From positions 14,206,709 to 14,270,708 of the forward strand of contig NC_066520.1 of assembly GCF_024679095.1 (NCBI RefSeq): 64,000 nt of DNA, read 5' to 3'. Position 1 is the first letter of the stretch. Each line of letters begins with the position of its first letter. The notes beneath the pieces were generated by a model. The model did no database searches, was not told the DNA's origin, and saw nothing but the letters and a program-made list of their open reading frames with translations. Shown one piece after another: positions 33,642-45,429 of the stretch. The translations under genes were made by a program, and so were the position numbers. The stretch comes from Eriocheir sinensis. Its lineage: Eukaryota > Arthropoda > Malacostraca > Decapoda > Varunidae.

Positions 33642-33901
33642 CGTTTTTTTAAGTAACACGTGGAAAGGGGAAAAAAAAGGAGGGGGGTAGGAGGGTAGGG
33701 GTAGGGGGAGGGGGATGGGGGATGCTGGGGGGTTAGGGGCGGGGGGAGGGGGCAGGAAAAATGGGCATAATCGGATCTTCTGTTGTATTTTCGTGGATGA
33801 CTGTTATTGTTCGTCCGTGTGTTAGGAGTGACCGTGTGATTGTATGCCATTATGTGATTCACGATGCGTTGGTGTGCATATGTGGATCTCTCTCTTCCTC
33901 T

Positions 33902-33950
<49 letters not shown>
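33488..33950. repeat. GGA, GT, G-rich and CT tracts
   Basis: GGA (33488-33535), GT (33588-33639), a G-rich stretch with GGGGGAGGGGG words (33680-33760) and CT (33903-33948). Confidence 0.93.
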
Positions 33951-33951
<1 letters not shown>

Positions 33952-34079
33952 GTATACATAATGCTTTTCTTCCTTGCTTTAACATGGACAAGAATACAGA
34001 TTGCAAAGTAAAATACAGGAAAATCAAGGAAGATGAAACTTGGCCAGAAAAAAAGTGAATATAAAAACCAGATGAATCC

Positions 34080-34440
34080 TTGAGGTGAACGAACGAAAGG
34101 AGAAAGGAAAGAAAGAAAAGAATGAAAAAAACCGGATGAGAGAAAAATAAAACAGAGGACAAAACAAAGAAAAGAACAAATGGGTGATAGATCGAGTATG
34201 ACAAAAAAAGAAAGGAAATAAGGAAGTACTAAAGGAAGGAAGTAAGAAAAAAATATGATACAACGAATGAAACAACAAAAGAATAAAGAAGAATGATATA
34301 TCGAATAGGACAAAAAAGAAAGGAAAGAAGAAAGTAATGAGGGAAAGAAGAAAAAAAGGAACAAACAGATGATGGAACGAGATAAAACAAAAAGAAAGAA
34401 GGAGAGAACGAAAGAAGAAAGTAAGGAAGGATGTAAGAAA
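34080..34440. repeat. Purine-rich degenerate tandem repeat, about 110 bp
   Basis: AGGACAAAA, GAAAGGAAA and AACAAANGGNTGAT-like words recur at about 34155, 34195-34210 and 34308-34380 in similar order. Long Phe/Ser/Leu frames on the minus strand are artefacts. Confidence 0.6.
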
Positions 34441-34458
34441 ACCCGAGGAAAGCCTTAC

Positions 34459-34507
34459 CAGTACAAAGCCAGGCCGCCTCAGCTGATAGCGCCGCGGCCC
34501 TCGGGAT
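34459..34507 (-). other. Candidate 49-nt internal exon
   Basis: Read on the minus strand, an acceptor with a pyrimidine-rich tract (TATTGCCCTTCAG) precedes 49 nt of GC-rich sequence that ends CTG before a GTAAGG donor. Two of three frames are open through it. It lies in a small CpG-containing island between two purine tracts. No neighbouring exon is identified, so the gene and product are unknown. Chance co-occurrence of two splice-like sites remains possible. Confidence 0.25.
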
Positions 34508-34549
34508 CTGAAGGGCAATAAAGCATAAGATCATGTGGTTAGGGCGAGA

Positions 34550-34990
34550 GAGGGACGACGGGGAAAGCAAGGAAGGGAAGGGAAAGGACGAGGCGGACGG
34601 GAGGGTGAAAGAGGAAGAAGGATACAAGATAGAAGGGATGGAGAAGGAGAAGTGAGGAAAGGATGAGAAGGAAAGGTGAGAGAGGAAGGAGGATGCAGGA
34701 TAAGAGAAGGGATAAAGATAGAGGATAAAGTGGACGGGAAAGGCGAATGAGAGAAAGAATGGAAAGGGAGGGGATGAGGAGGACGGGAGGAGGGCGAAAG
34801 GAAAAAAGGGGAAGGATGGTACAAGATAGAAGGGAGAAGGGAGAAAGGCAAAAAAGAAAGAAGGAAAGGAAGGAGAATGGAGAGAAAGAGACTTGAGGAG
34901 AGGAAGGAACTGGGAAAAGATGCAAGATGTGAGGCTAAGAAAGGGTGGCAAACTAAGGAAAAGAAGAGAAATGAAAAAAAAAAGCATTGA
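34550..34990. repeat. Purine-rich tract with degenerate tandem units
   Basis: GGAAGAAGGATACAAGATAG, GGAAGGAGGATGCAGGATAA and GGGAAGGATGGTACAAGATA are three related units within 240 bp. Nearly homopurine on the plus strand. Confidence 0.7.
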
Positions 34991-35299
34991 GGGACGAACT
35001 GTATTTGTGGTCATGAGCCAGAAAGCAACACAATAAACTCCCAAACACGCAAATCTGGATAATAACAAGGAACAAAAGGAAACATAAAGAAAGAGGACTG
35101 TAAAAAAGAATAACCATGCATACGTCTGAAGCGGAAAAGGAAACGAAGACGGAAGGGAAGAAGGAACAGGAGAAACAGATGGTGAGGAGGAGGAAGACGA
35201 GGAGAGGTTATCAAGGTGAACTGTTGAATGCAAACGTGAATAAAGGCAGGTATTATATCGCCGGGAAGTGCATCTCCGGGTCTTTAACCTTTACACTTC

Positions 35300-35660
35300 A
35301 AGCAGTAACTCATCCCTAATCATCGAACGAGGAATAACAGCAGAGAGTGGAGACTAGACACGAGAAATAGCCGTCCATTGTCAGAGTTAATCCAAGAAAA
35401 CAAGAAAGAGGGAATAGAGGAAAAGGTAGAGTGTTCAAACCAAGGGCAAACTGTTACAAGAGACCAGCAAACTTATCCCTAATCATCGAACTATAGGAAT
35501 AACAGCAGAAAGGGAGACTAGAAACAAGAAATAGCGGTCTGAGTTAGTCAAAGAAACCAAGGAAGGGTGCGTGGATAAAATGGCAAGGGATTCGAACCAC
35601 GGGCAAACTTAGAGACCACTGATACAAATGAACAGCTAACCCAAGCAAAGAAGGAAAGGA
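35300..35660 (-). mobile_element. Two tandem tRNA-like SINE-type copies
   Basis: On the minus strand a B box GTGGTTCGAATCCC (about 35597-35610) is preceded by a TGGGTTAGCTG A-box-like word 45 nt upstream, the right spacing for a tRNA head. A second, more diverged copy lies about 163 bp further along, where GGTTTGAACAC stands for the B box. The shared body carries TCATCGAACT/GGAATAACAGCAGA words (plus-strand sense). The copies are probably inactive. Confidence 0.5.
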
Positions 35661-35724
35661 ATATATACGACGACAGGGAAAGAAAAGGAAATATAGAAGA
35701 GAAAGAGGAAAAGAGAGAGGCATA

Positions 35725-35850
35725 CATTTCTCTCTCTCTCTCTCTCTCTCACCATCTGTTTATTTAACTGTCTGTGTTTCCTGCTTCCTTGCCTGATCGT
35801 TTGCTTAACTGCATGCAATACCCCCTCTTCTCTCTCTCTCTCTCTCATAC
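35725..35850. repeat. Two CT tracts
   Basis: CT at about 35729-35750 and 35829-35846, with 80 bp of CTG/TTTGCTTAACTG sequence between. Confidence 0.92.
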
Positions 35851-36264
35851 ACTACACAACTATAATTATTTTCCAGATGTTTGTTGTATTGTGTAACGTG
35901 AAAGTGATTAAGAAATGATTATTGAAAGCATAAAGTTTTACCACAAAGTCTGATCACTTAATTAGATTTTCTCTTTTTTGTGAAAATATAATTACAGGTG
36001 AAATTATATAAAAGGTGAGATCAGGACGCCAATTAAGTTATTCTCTCTCTCTCTCTAACTGATATTGATGTGGACGAACGAGTATAAGAAAAAGTAATTA
36101 GGTGAAGTGAAAAGAGAAATTCACTCTGTTAAGTTATCACCAAAAGGAAAGAGGAAAAGAACAATGCGAAATAAATTGATCATCGTGCGTTCCCTGGCCT
36201 TCATTTTTCACTTAATTGCTTGCGGCAGGAAATAAATGAAAACAGTATTATTAACAATGGTACA

Positions 36265-36267
<3 letters not shown>

Positions 36268-36344
<77 letters not shown>
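36268..36344. repeat. (GT) microsatellite, 77 bp
   Basis: Almost uninterrupted GT run, followed by T-rich pyrimidine sequence to 36720. Confidence 0.97.
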
Positions 36345-36345
<1 letters not shown>

Positions 36346-36359
36346 CTTTCTTTCCACTC

Positions 36360-36720
36360 AAAATAAAAAAAAGTACCGCATTAACCATCTCTTTTCCCTC
36401 TTCTTTCCTTCAGTTTCACCTCTTATGCCTCTTCCACCTCTTCTTTTTCTCCTTTTTCTTTGTTTCTACTTAATTTTAGTCTTTTTTTTCTATTTTTTCT
36501 TGGTCTACTTCTTCTTTGCATATTTTCTTTTCATATTTCCTTTTATTTCTCCTTTTTTCTCTCATCTTCCTCCTCCTAGTCTTCCTCTTTCTTCTCTGTA
36601 CTTCCCTTATTTCCTTTTACTTTCCAACATGCTCGTATTCCCAATCTCCTTCTCTTCCTCCTCCCTCTTCGTCATCTAGCTCCTAATCATCCCTCTCCTC
36701 CTCCTCCTCTTCCCGCCACT
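36360..36720. repeat. T/C-rich pyrimidine tract
   Basis: TTTTCT, CTTCTT and CCTCCT words on the plus strand, nearly free of purines in places. No gene. Confidence 0.7.
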
Positions 36721-36899
36721 CTTCATCCTCTCTTCCCGCTGATCACTCACCGCGGCGCCTCAAGTGTCTCATCAGGGCGGAGCGATCGGGGCACAGCGTG
36801 AAGGAGGTGAGAGCGTGACCTGTCGCTTGATAGTTACTTGATACTCTCTGACACGTCGATCAAACCTCAAACCTCGAAGTCTCTCCCGGCACTTATGCT

Positions 36900-37660
36900 T
36901 CTGGGGGATAACGAAGATGATGAGAGATGGAGAAAAGGATATAAAGAAAAGAGAAAAGGAAATAAGAAAGGAAAAGAAAAGAAAGAGAAAGGAAAGAGAA
37001 AGAGAAGGAAAAATGGAAAGGAAAGAGAAAGAAAATGAAAGGAAAGGAAAGAGAAAGGAAAAATAGAGGAAAGAAAGAAAATAGAAAAGGAAATAAAGAG
37101 ATAAAGAGGAAATAGGAAAGACGGATGAGATATAGTAAACAAACAAAGATATAGACACAAACGATGTAGATGAAGAACTGAGACTAAAGAAGAAAAAGCA
37201 ATAAAGGAAGAATAACATATACTAAACCTCAGACACGATAGTTAATGATGAAATATGGAGAATGAAGAAAAAAAGGAAGAAAGTAAGAATGAGATGTACG
37301 ACTTTTATAAACGTCAGACACAAAAGATAGTAATGAACGATGAGGAAAGAGGAAGAGAAACACTAAATTGATTCATGTCTTAATAATGAGGAGAAGTGGA
37401 GGAAATGTAAAGGAAGAATGAGATACTAAACCTACCATAAAAGATATTGAAGGAAAAATGGAGATTGAAGAAGACAAACACAAAATTACGGATACAGAAA
37501 GACTAAATTACGAATGTACAAGTTTTTTTTTCCTTTATTTATTATTGGCAAAGGAGAAAAGAGAAGAAAACGTAATTGAAGAATGACATACTAAGCCTAA
37601 CACAAGAGCTAATGATGAAATATATGGAATGAAGAAGACAGACACTATAAATTAAGGATA
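36900..37660. repeat. Purine-rich tract with diverged tandem units
   Basis: GAAAGG/GAAAAG purines to 37110, then three diverged units carrying ATACTAAACCT or ATACTAAGCCT (about 37217, 37421, 37589), TAATGATGAAATAT and GAATGAAGAA words. No coding evidence. Confidence 0.65.
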
Positions 37661-37688
37661 CGGTGGCGAGTTGAATGTCACGTATTGC

Positions 37689-37931
37689 CACCATCATCAC
37701 CATCATCATCACCATCATCATCACCATCATCATCACCATCATCATCACCATCATCATCACCATCATCATCACCATCATCATCACCATCATCATCACCATC
37801 ATCATCACCATCATCATCACCATCATCATCACCATCATCATCACCATCATCATAACCATCATCACCACCATCATCACCACCATCATCACCATCATCATAA
37901 CCATTATCATCACCATCATCATCACCATCCT
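37689..37931. repeat. 12-bp CACCATCATCAT array, about 20 units
   Basis: A highly regular array of CACCATCATCAT with a few ATAACC and ACCACC variants toward the right end. It reads as poly-His, Ile-Thr-Ile or Pro/Ser-His on plus frames and poly-Met/Val on minus. The 12-bp period shows that blocks of four triplets, not single triplets, were duplicated. Confidence 0.96.
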
Positions 37932-37959
37932 AATCCACACAGTAACACTAGAGCAGATT

Positions 37960-38270
37960 AAGTCACCACTGAAGGTCACACATCCCCATCATCCCCACCA
38001 CCACCATCATCACCACCTCCCGTCCCATCGACCCCCACAAATCTTCATAAAGGTTGCAGGTCGGCTGTCACGAATCACCACAACCATCATCTTCATCACC
38101 ATTACCATCACCAACCCAGTCACCACCGCCCTCACTCAGCCCTTCCCACCTCGACACCACCCTCACCATCTCACACCACACCCTTGCCCCTACACCCCCC
38201 ACCTCGGTCCCTCCTCCTCCGCACCCTCCCCCACCTTCCCCACTCACTGCCGCCCCTCGCCCCACGCTGG
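37960..38270. repeat. CAC/CCACC-rich low-complexity sequence
   Basis: Imperfect CACC, CATCACC and CCCCACC words. C-rich plus strand with almost no G. Confidence 0.7.
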
Positions 38271-38499
38271 AGGGCATCATAACTCTGGCCCATTAAGCAC
38301 CGCACATTATACGTTGCCCGGGACTTATCAGGGAGTAATATATAAGATTGAAACATGACGCATTGATATGAGATCCTATCGCCGGGTTTATAGACGCTCT
38401 CAGACTCTCCTCCTCTCTCTTTTTCTCTTCTCTCTCCCTCCCTCTTTCTCTTTATTCTCCCATCCTCTCTCATCTGTGCTTCTCAAACATCTGCATTTA

Positions 38500-38890
38500 A
38501 TAACGAGTGATTGTAAAACTGCAATAGATAGAAGAAATATACACAGTGAGATATAGAGTGAGAAGGATTGATTAATAAATAGATGAAGATAGACAAGATA
38601 GGTATAAATATTCCAACAGAGAAATCGTGAGAGAAAACAATAAATTAGCAAGGAAACTACGATAGACAGAAGACATATAGACAATGCAATAGAGGGAGAG
38701 GGATAGATTAATAAACAGATGAAGATAGATGGACAGATACGTATAAATGTTCTAATATGAAGATCCAGAGAGAAAACAATAAATCAGTAAGAAATAATAG
38801 AGAAGAAAAAACATCGCATTCAACTTCTTTCTGGTACTGTAATGTCTCTATCAAACCAGTGCTGAAACCGGGGCCGTGAGACAAAACATC
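38500..38890. repeat. Diverged tandem duplication, about 130-bp unit
   Basis: GATAGAAGAAATATACA / GATAGACAGAAGACATATAGACA, GAGAAGGATTGATTAATAAATAGATGAAGATAGA and GAGAGGGATAGATTAATAAACAGATGAAG-type blocks recur around 38525 and 38660 in the same order (longer words are quoted only in part). Confidence 0.75.
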
Positions 38891-38896
38891 TACCCT

Positions 38897-38912
38897 CTCC
38901 CTCTCCCTCTCC

Positions 38913-38944
<32 letters not shown>
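38897..38944. repeat. CCCTCT/CT tract
   Basis: CCCTCT hexamers grade into a CT run, then a short GC-rich unique stretch to 39050. Confidence 0.92.
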
Positions 38945-39416
38945 AAGGGCCCCATTATCCCCCAAGCGGCCGGGGCGTCGTAATGATGATGGTGGCGTTG
39001 GCAAATTATAGATACGCTCAGAGCCTGGACTATGATCTTCGCACATTCTCTACGGACAGACGAGGAGAGGGAGAGAGGGAGAGAGGGAGAGGAGAGAATT
39101 AGAGAGAAGAAAGGGGGGGGAGGTCATAGAGAGGTAGAGGGAGAGAGAGAGACCAGAGTTAAGTAGCACAAAATCATCAATGCCACAGGTAGACACACAC
39201 AGGTAGTGATAAATAAAAAGGTTACCTGTGGGTGTGATAGCTCAGTGACCCGGATAACAGAAGGTCAACAACTGCAGTGACCTGACCTCCTCCCTATAAC
39301 ATACCTCGTAAATCGCAATGAACTGGGGACAAAACGGAAAGGTAACAAGTGTGTGTGTTTGGGGGTAGGGGTGAAGGTGTGTGTACGTGTGTATGTCTGT
39401 GAAATGTGAGAGGAAA

Positions 39417-39591
<175 letters not shown>

Positions 39592-40018
39592 TGACATTAG
39601 ATAGGTAAGAAAAGGTGGTCCAGATACAGACAGATAAACAAACTGAAAAAGTACACACACTCACAGACAGACAGACGCAGACAGACAATGAAAAACAGTC
39701 ATACATAAACATTAGCTCAAGTAAACAAAACATTATTACGTAGAGGCCAAAAAAACTTACCCAACCAACATCATCAACCGACTGACTCAACAAAAAGCGT
39801 ATGTCAGATAAAACTGCCATCGTGAATACCAATCTCTCAAATTCATTATAGTATTGTTAGGGACATAGATGAATGGGCTAAGGAGGACACTGTACCGTAT
39901 GATGTATATAAAGTGTACGGAGAGGAAGTGAATGAGGTGAAAATTTTATAATGTTTTGGTGAAGTTGAGGAAATAAAAGATAACGACATTGATGCTGCGG
40001 TAGCGTCAAAGAAGAGAA

Positions 40019-40289
<271 letters not shown>

Positions 40290-40920
40290 AAAAAAAAAGA
40301 AAGAGAGAAGACTTTTGGAGGCGTGAATAGGCGGAGGGAGGCGAGGGGGTGATGGGAATGAGATAAAATACTGTTGCAAAAAAGGAGAATGTATACTGGA
40401 GCAGGAAGAGGAGAAAACATAGCAGCATGGAAGCATGGAAACTTAGGCAACACCAAATTTCTTGGCGAATAACAAAACCTCCTTTGTGCTTTAAAATTTC
40501 TTCGGCATTTCAACGTCCCACATAAAACATTACAGAATTTGCTATGTGACCGTAGGCAAACGTTTAAGTCACTCCATTTGCGTCCATTTAATTTAATTTT
40601 GAGAGGAATTGGTCGTTTTTACACTGACCGCATTTACAGGAAACTTGTTCCATTTGTGAATAACTCCATATGATAAAAAAATAATAGCTAGAAACAAAAC
40701 ATAACTAGATCGTCCCGCTTGAATCAATATACCGTTTATTCCTGGTTATCGCGTTAATTTTGAGCTAGAAAAGTATAATGATTGACGCTACTGACTCCGT
40801 TTAGCTGCTTAGACCTGCAATAGTCTTCTCGTAGCCATCCCTTGTAAGATGAAAAATGATTGAGTCGCCTGAGTCATTCTATATACGGCTGTGCCCTCAA
40901 CAAAGGTATCATTTTCGTTG
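40290..40920. other. Unique AT-rich sequence, no gene seen
   Basis: About 600 bp between GA arrays, AT-rich, with no repeats, recognised domains or convincing splice pairs. Confidence 0.5.
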
Positions 40921-40925
40921 CACAT

Positions 40926-41236
<311 letters not shown>

Positions 41237-41459
41237 AAAACAGAGAAAACAGAGAGAAACAGAGAATAACAGAAACAAAGAATAATAGAGAGAATAACAG
41301 GGAGAAAATAAGAGAGAGAGAGGACCAGAAGAAGAGAGTGAAGGGAGGATCGAGTGGTGGTAGTGGAGGAGGAGGAGGAAGAGGAGGAGGACGGAGAAGT
41401 GGAGGGAGGAGGAGGGAGAGAAGGGGGGAAAGAGGGAGGGGGGTAATTGAGCCATCAGG

Positions 41460-41960
41460 CAGCCATCCATCAGAGCAGCATGATGAGACACGCTGAGCCG
41501 CTCCGTCATTTCCTTTAATCTCTTCACACTTCGCCGTCGCCCGGGGCCGCCGCCAACACAGCCCCATCCCCCAGTACTGACCCGCCTGCCACGCCAACAT
41601 AACCCTTAACACACGGACACGTAACGCTGAAAAGCACGCCTCGCAGCACCATCGGACAGTCTCCCAAATCGGCCTCAAATCAGGGAAGCGTAGAGGGGAA
41701 GTTACCTTGTGTTCTTCGGCCTCTTGAGACTCTCCCGCCGTCGTGGTCTGGAGCGAGTCGTGGGCGGGGCGAGGCGGGAGAGAGAGGCCCTCCCCACGGA
41801 CCACTCCAGCCAGCCAACTCGCCGCAGTTTGTGACCACGGCGCGCTGCCAGGCTCGGTGGTTATCACACCTCCGCTTCCTCATTATCTCGCTTTTCTCGC
41901 CCGCCTCACTGGAGTTCGGCGGCGTGCTCCGTCCCGGCTACTCGCGGCGCATGGGTGATG
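41460..41960. other. GC-rich island, possible 5' exon or promoter on minus strand
   Basis: About 500 bp without simple repeats, with many CpG. On the minus strand an ATG at 41881-41883 opens 59 codons, ending at a donor-like AAG|GTAACT (exon edge 41706). The translation is rich in Arg, Gly and Pro and matches no family I know. The stretch upstream of this ATG (41884-41950) is also CpG-rich. A first exon is possible, but a purely regulatory island explains the data equally well. Confidence 0.25.
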
Positions 41961-42009
41961 GAGGGAGATAAGATGGTAGGAACAGATACTTTGCAGCGGG
42001 ACGAGGAGG

Positions 42010-42267
42010 AGGTGAGGAGGAGGAGGAGGAGGAGATAGAAGAAAAAGAGAGGTGGTGGTGAAGATGTTAGTGGTGGAGAAAAAAAGGTGGGAGAAGACCA
42101 GAGAGAGATTGAGAAGGGGAGGAAAGGAGGAGAAAAGAATTGAGCGAGGCGATACATAAGCCTTTAAAGGAGTATGAGAAAATAAAAGAAAACTAAGTAA
42201 CACGTAAATACCATAAAGAAAGTGACGTACTAATGGTAAAGGATGGATGAAGACAAGCTAAATAGAG

Positions 42268-42307
<40 letters not shown>
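42010..42307. repeat. GGA, purine-rich and CA tracts
   Basis: GGA (42005-42033), purine-rich linker, and an uninterrupted CA run (42269-42306). Confidence 0.92.
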
Positions 42308-42310
<3 letters not shown>

Positions 42311-42449
42311 GCACACAGTGGAGTACACGCCAAAATATCATTCGTACAACAGTAATTACGTAAAAAGAACATATAATTACACTGAATACTAATGATAAAA
42401 ACAACGATACTGCAAAAAAACATGTCCTTGGTTGAGATGGAACTATTAT

Positions 42450-42780
42450 AAGGAAGAAGAAGAAGAAGAAGAAGAAGAAGAAGAAGACGAAGAAGACGAA
42501 AACGAAGATGAAGAAGAAGACGAAGAAGAAGACGAAAACGAAGATGAAGAAAAGAAGAAGTTGAAGAAGAAGAAGAAGAAGAAGAAGAAACAAGAACAGC
42601 AACAAGAGGAACTAAAAGAAGAAGAGGAAAAAAAAAGAAGGATGCCGAAAAAGGGCGAAAAAGAAGAAGAAAAACAAGAACAACAAGAGGAACAAAAAGA
42701 AGAAAAGGAAAAAGAAGAAGGATAGCGAAAAAGAAGGGCGAAGAACAAGAAGAAGAAGAACAGGGAAGGAGATGAGAAGA
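42450..42780. repeat. AAG-rich array with AAGACGAAG variants
   Basis: AAG triplets (42454-42486) continue as degenerate AAGACGAAAACGAAGATGAA blocks that repeat near 42497 and 42530, then AAG again to 42590 and CAAGAACAA variants to 42720. Acidic coiled-coil-like plus frames (Glu/Lys-rich) come from the repeat. Confidence 0.92.
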
Positions 42781-42782
42781 GG

Positions 42783-42910
42783 GCGAGCCGCAATGCTTCC
42801 TACCCTTGTCCATTATCAAGCCTCGACAAGCCCTGCTCTTTTTACGCGCCCTTGATTATGTGATTATACAGCCAACGCCTCCCCGACCCGCCGCCTCAGG
42901 GCACGGCCGG
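42783..42910. other. GC-rich non-repetitive island
   Basis: About 125 bp of balanced sequence with GATTATGTGATTATAC followed by CpG-rich sequence, between an AAG array and a GGA/GA block. Candidate conserved element only. Confidence 0.25.
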
Positions 42911-42914
42911 GCGA

Positions 42915-43215
<301 letters not shown>

Positions 43216-43354
43216 ATTATATATATGTACACTTGAAAGCAGAATATGTGAACGAGTATTGCGAAAGATAAAAAACTGATTAAATTCTACGGTTCACTAA
43301 AGATAAAATGCGAAAAAAAGACGGTAAATATAGGTAACGGGACGGTATTTTATG

Positions 43355-43356
<2 letters not shown>

Positions 43357-43409
<53 letters not shown>

Positions 43410-43520
43410 CTATATTACATCCAAATAGCTCTCATATACAAAGCACTTTCTCCTCCTCCTGCCTTCTCCTCCTTTCCCTTCCTCCCTCCCCTTACCTTAC
43501 CTTACCTTACTTTACCTTCC
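43357..43520. repeat. CT array and CTTAC pentamers
   Basis: CT (43357-43407), then CCT pyrimidines, then four CTTAC pentamers (about 43492-43514). Confidence 0.93.
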
Positions 43521-43559
43521 CCTGCTTCCTTCATTTCTCAGGTGTATCAGGAAGGTTAA

Positions 43560-44090
43560 TTAGGGGCGGCAGGTATACCACCCAAGCGGACCACCTACTC
43601 CCGTGACGCGGCCCCTCACCTCTCCTAAATATGTGGGGGGGGAAGGTGAAGAGGGAGGGAGGTGAAGGGAGGGAGGTGAAGGGGGGGAGGTGAAGGGGGG
43701 TTAACTGGGGGATAGGAGTGGACGAAGAGGAAGTTATGGGATGAATGATGAAGTGGAACCCGTTAACCTTTTGAGCCACTATAGATTATGGTGTAAGTGA
43801 ATGGATAGAAATATGTTAATGAGTGTGTGGATAATTATATAGAAGTAAAAATTTGCTTAATAAAGAAGGAGGTTTAAGAGACATGCAAAGAAATTTAAAC
43901 AACAACAATAATAACAACAAGAATAGCATTATTAGAAGCAATAAATAAACAGCTGAAATATGAAGAACAAGAAGAAGAAAAGGAAAATAAGGAAGAAATA
44001 AAGATACGAAAAAATTACACTATCAAGAATGACCGAAAAAGCAACATCAACAAAAACAAGACATTTAACAAAAACAAAAAAAGAACAGAA
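43560..44090. other. G-rich then A-rich sequence, no gene seen
   Basis: GGGAGGTGAAGG units (43640-43700) recur four times, then AT-rich and A-rich unique sequence with short CAA and AAG words. Confidence 0.55.
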
Positions 44091-44099
44091 AGCATCGTT

Positions 44100-44100
44100 T

Positions 44101-44162
<62 letters not shown>

Positions 44163-44192
44163 AACAACAACAACAACAACAACAACAACAAC
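44100..44192. repeat. (CAA) trinucleotide array
   Basis: About 30 CAA/AAC triplets with one ATA interruption. The A-tailed element at 44197 starts right at its edge. Confidence 0.97.
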
Positions 44193-44196
44193 TGGC

Positions 44197-44315
44197 TACT
44201 CTTTACTTTTTACTTTTGTGGGAGCGGCGATTAGCGTTTTTATTTTATTTTTTTTACTCTTTTTGTTACCCTTGAGCCGCTTCCTTTGATGTAAAAAAAC
44301 AAAACAAAAAAAACA
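44197..44315 (+). mobile_element. Short A-tailed retroelement, copy B
   Basis: Carries CTACTCTTTACTTTT, GTGGGAGCGGCGATTAGCG, a T-rich middle, CCCTTGAGCCGCTTCCTTTG and an A-rich tail with C interruptions. Closest to the copy at 46729; the shared CTACTCTTTACTTTT start may mark the true 5' end. Confidence 0.8.
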
Positions 44316-44379
44316 AGAGCGCACACTAACAACAGCATCCGTAACCTGTCATGAGGCCAACAGATGAAGGGAAAGCCCC

Positions 44380-44445
44380 CTCCCCCCTTCTTCCCCTCCC
44401 CCCTCCCCCCCTTCTTCCCCTCCCCCCTCCCCCCCTTCAGGCGTA
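44380..44445. repeat. CCCCTTCTTCCCCTCCCCCC duplication
   Basis: A 24-bp C/T unit is repeated twice to three times. Confidence 0.85.
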
Positions 44446-44469
44446 ATTGGAGGTGTGAAGGCGGTCTCT

Positions 44470-45190
44470 CCATAACCTGGGTGGCCCCGCGCTCTCCTCT
44501 CCTCCTGCTTTTCTTTATCTTTTCTTGCTTTCCTATCTTATATATCATTCTTTTCTCGCTTTTCAATCTTTTCTTTCTCTCTTTTTTTGCCGGTTTTATC
44601 TATCTCGTTATTCTTTTTTTTTTGCTGCTTTTCTATCTTTTCTTTCCTATTTTCCCGCTTTTCTATAATTTCTTTTTCTGATACTTTTTCTAACTTTTCT
44701 TTCTATTTTTCTTTGTTTTTTTTCTTCACTAATTCCTTTCTCATTTTTTCCCTCATTCGTTCTTCCATTCGTATATTTATTCATTCTTTCTTTCTCTCAT
44801 TCCTTCCTTCCTTCCTTCCTTCCTTCCTTCATTCATTCATTCATTCATTCCTTTCATCCTTCCTTCCTTCCTTCCTTCCTTCCTTCCTTCCTTCCTTCCT
44901 TCCTTCCTTCCTTCCTTCCTTCCTTCCTTCCTTCCTTCATTCATTCATTCCTTTCTTCCTTCCTTCCTTCCTTCCTTCCTTCCTTCCTTCCTTCATTCAT
45001 TCCTTCCTTCATTCATTCATTCATTCCTTTCTTCCTTCCTTCCTTCCTTCCTTCATATATTCATTCATTTCTTCCTTCCTCTCTTCCTTCCTTCCTTAAT
45101 TTATTCGTTCCTTTCTTCCTTTCCTCCTTCCTTCCAATCGTTCTCCTTTCCTCTTCCAACTCCCTCTTCTTTTCATCCTTCTCGTCCTCC
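44470..45190. repeat. TTCC tetranucleotide array with TTCA islands
   Basis: T-rich TTTTCT sequence to 44770, then TTCC repeats (44802-45110) interrupted at intervals by ATTCATTC blocks. The order TTCC-run, ATTC-run, CTTTC recurs about four times, so larger blocks were also duplicated. Confidence 0.93.
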
Positions 45191-45238
45191 TCCTCCTCTT
45201 TCCACCCATCTTCACCCCCTCCACCTCTTCACCTCCAC

Positions 45239-45269
<31 letters not shown>

Positions 45270-45429
45270 TCTCCATTTCGTATGTTAATCCCATCGTATC
45301 CAACACTCGCTCTCTATAATTCGGAGCTTCATAAAAGATAAAATGACGCGCCATTCGCTCTTCCTTAAACGTCACGGGCAGATGATGCACGCGAGGTAAA
45401 CAAGACCATTAGGATAAACAACCGAAACA

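Noticed and set aside
36000..36015. TATATAAAAGG word resembling a TATA box
   Set aside because: AT-rich context, no GC-rich upstream region, no start-site motif and no downstream frame.
37671..37961. Poly-His frame that could be mistaken for a histidine-rich metal-binding protein
   Set aside because: Direct translation of a 12-bp CAT/CAC array; the minus strand and other frames are equally open.
39231..39262. TGATAGCTCAGTGACCCGG, resembling a tRNA A box
   Set aside because: No B box follows at the right distance and no fold is apparent; possibly a SINE head fragment, but unsupported.
42432..42725. Acidic Glu/Lys-rich frame resembling a coiled coil
   Set aside because: Translation of an AAG microsatellite with degenerate blocks.
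43490..43520. CTTAC pentamers as a possible second telomere-like run
   Set aside because: TTACC/GGTAA is not the arthropod telomere motif and the tract is within ordinary pyrimidine-rich DNA.
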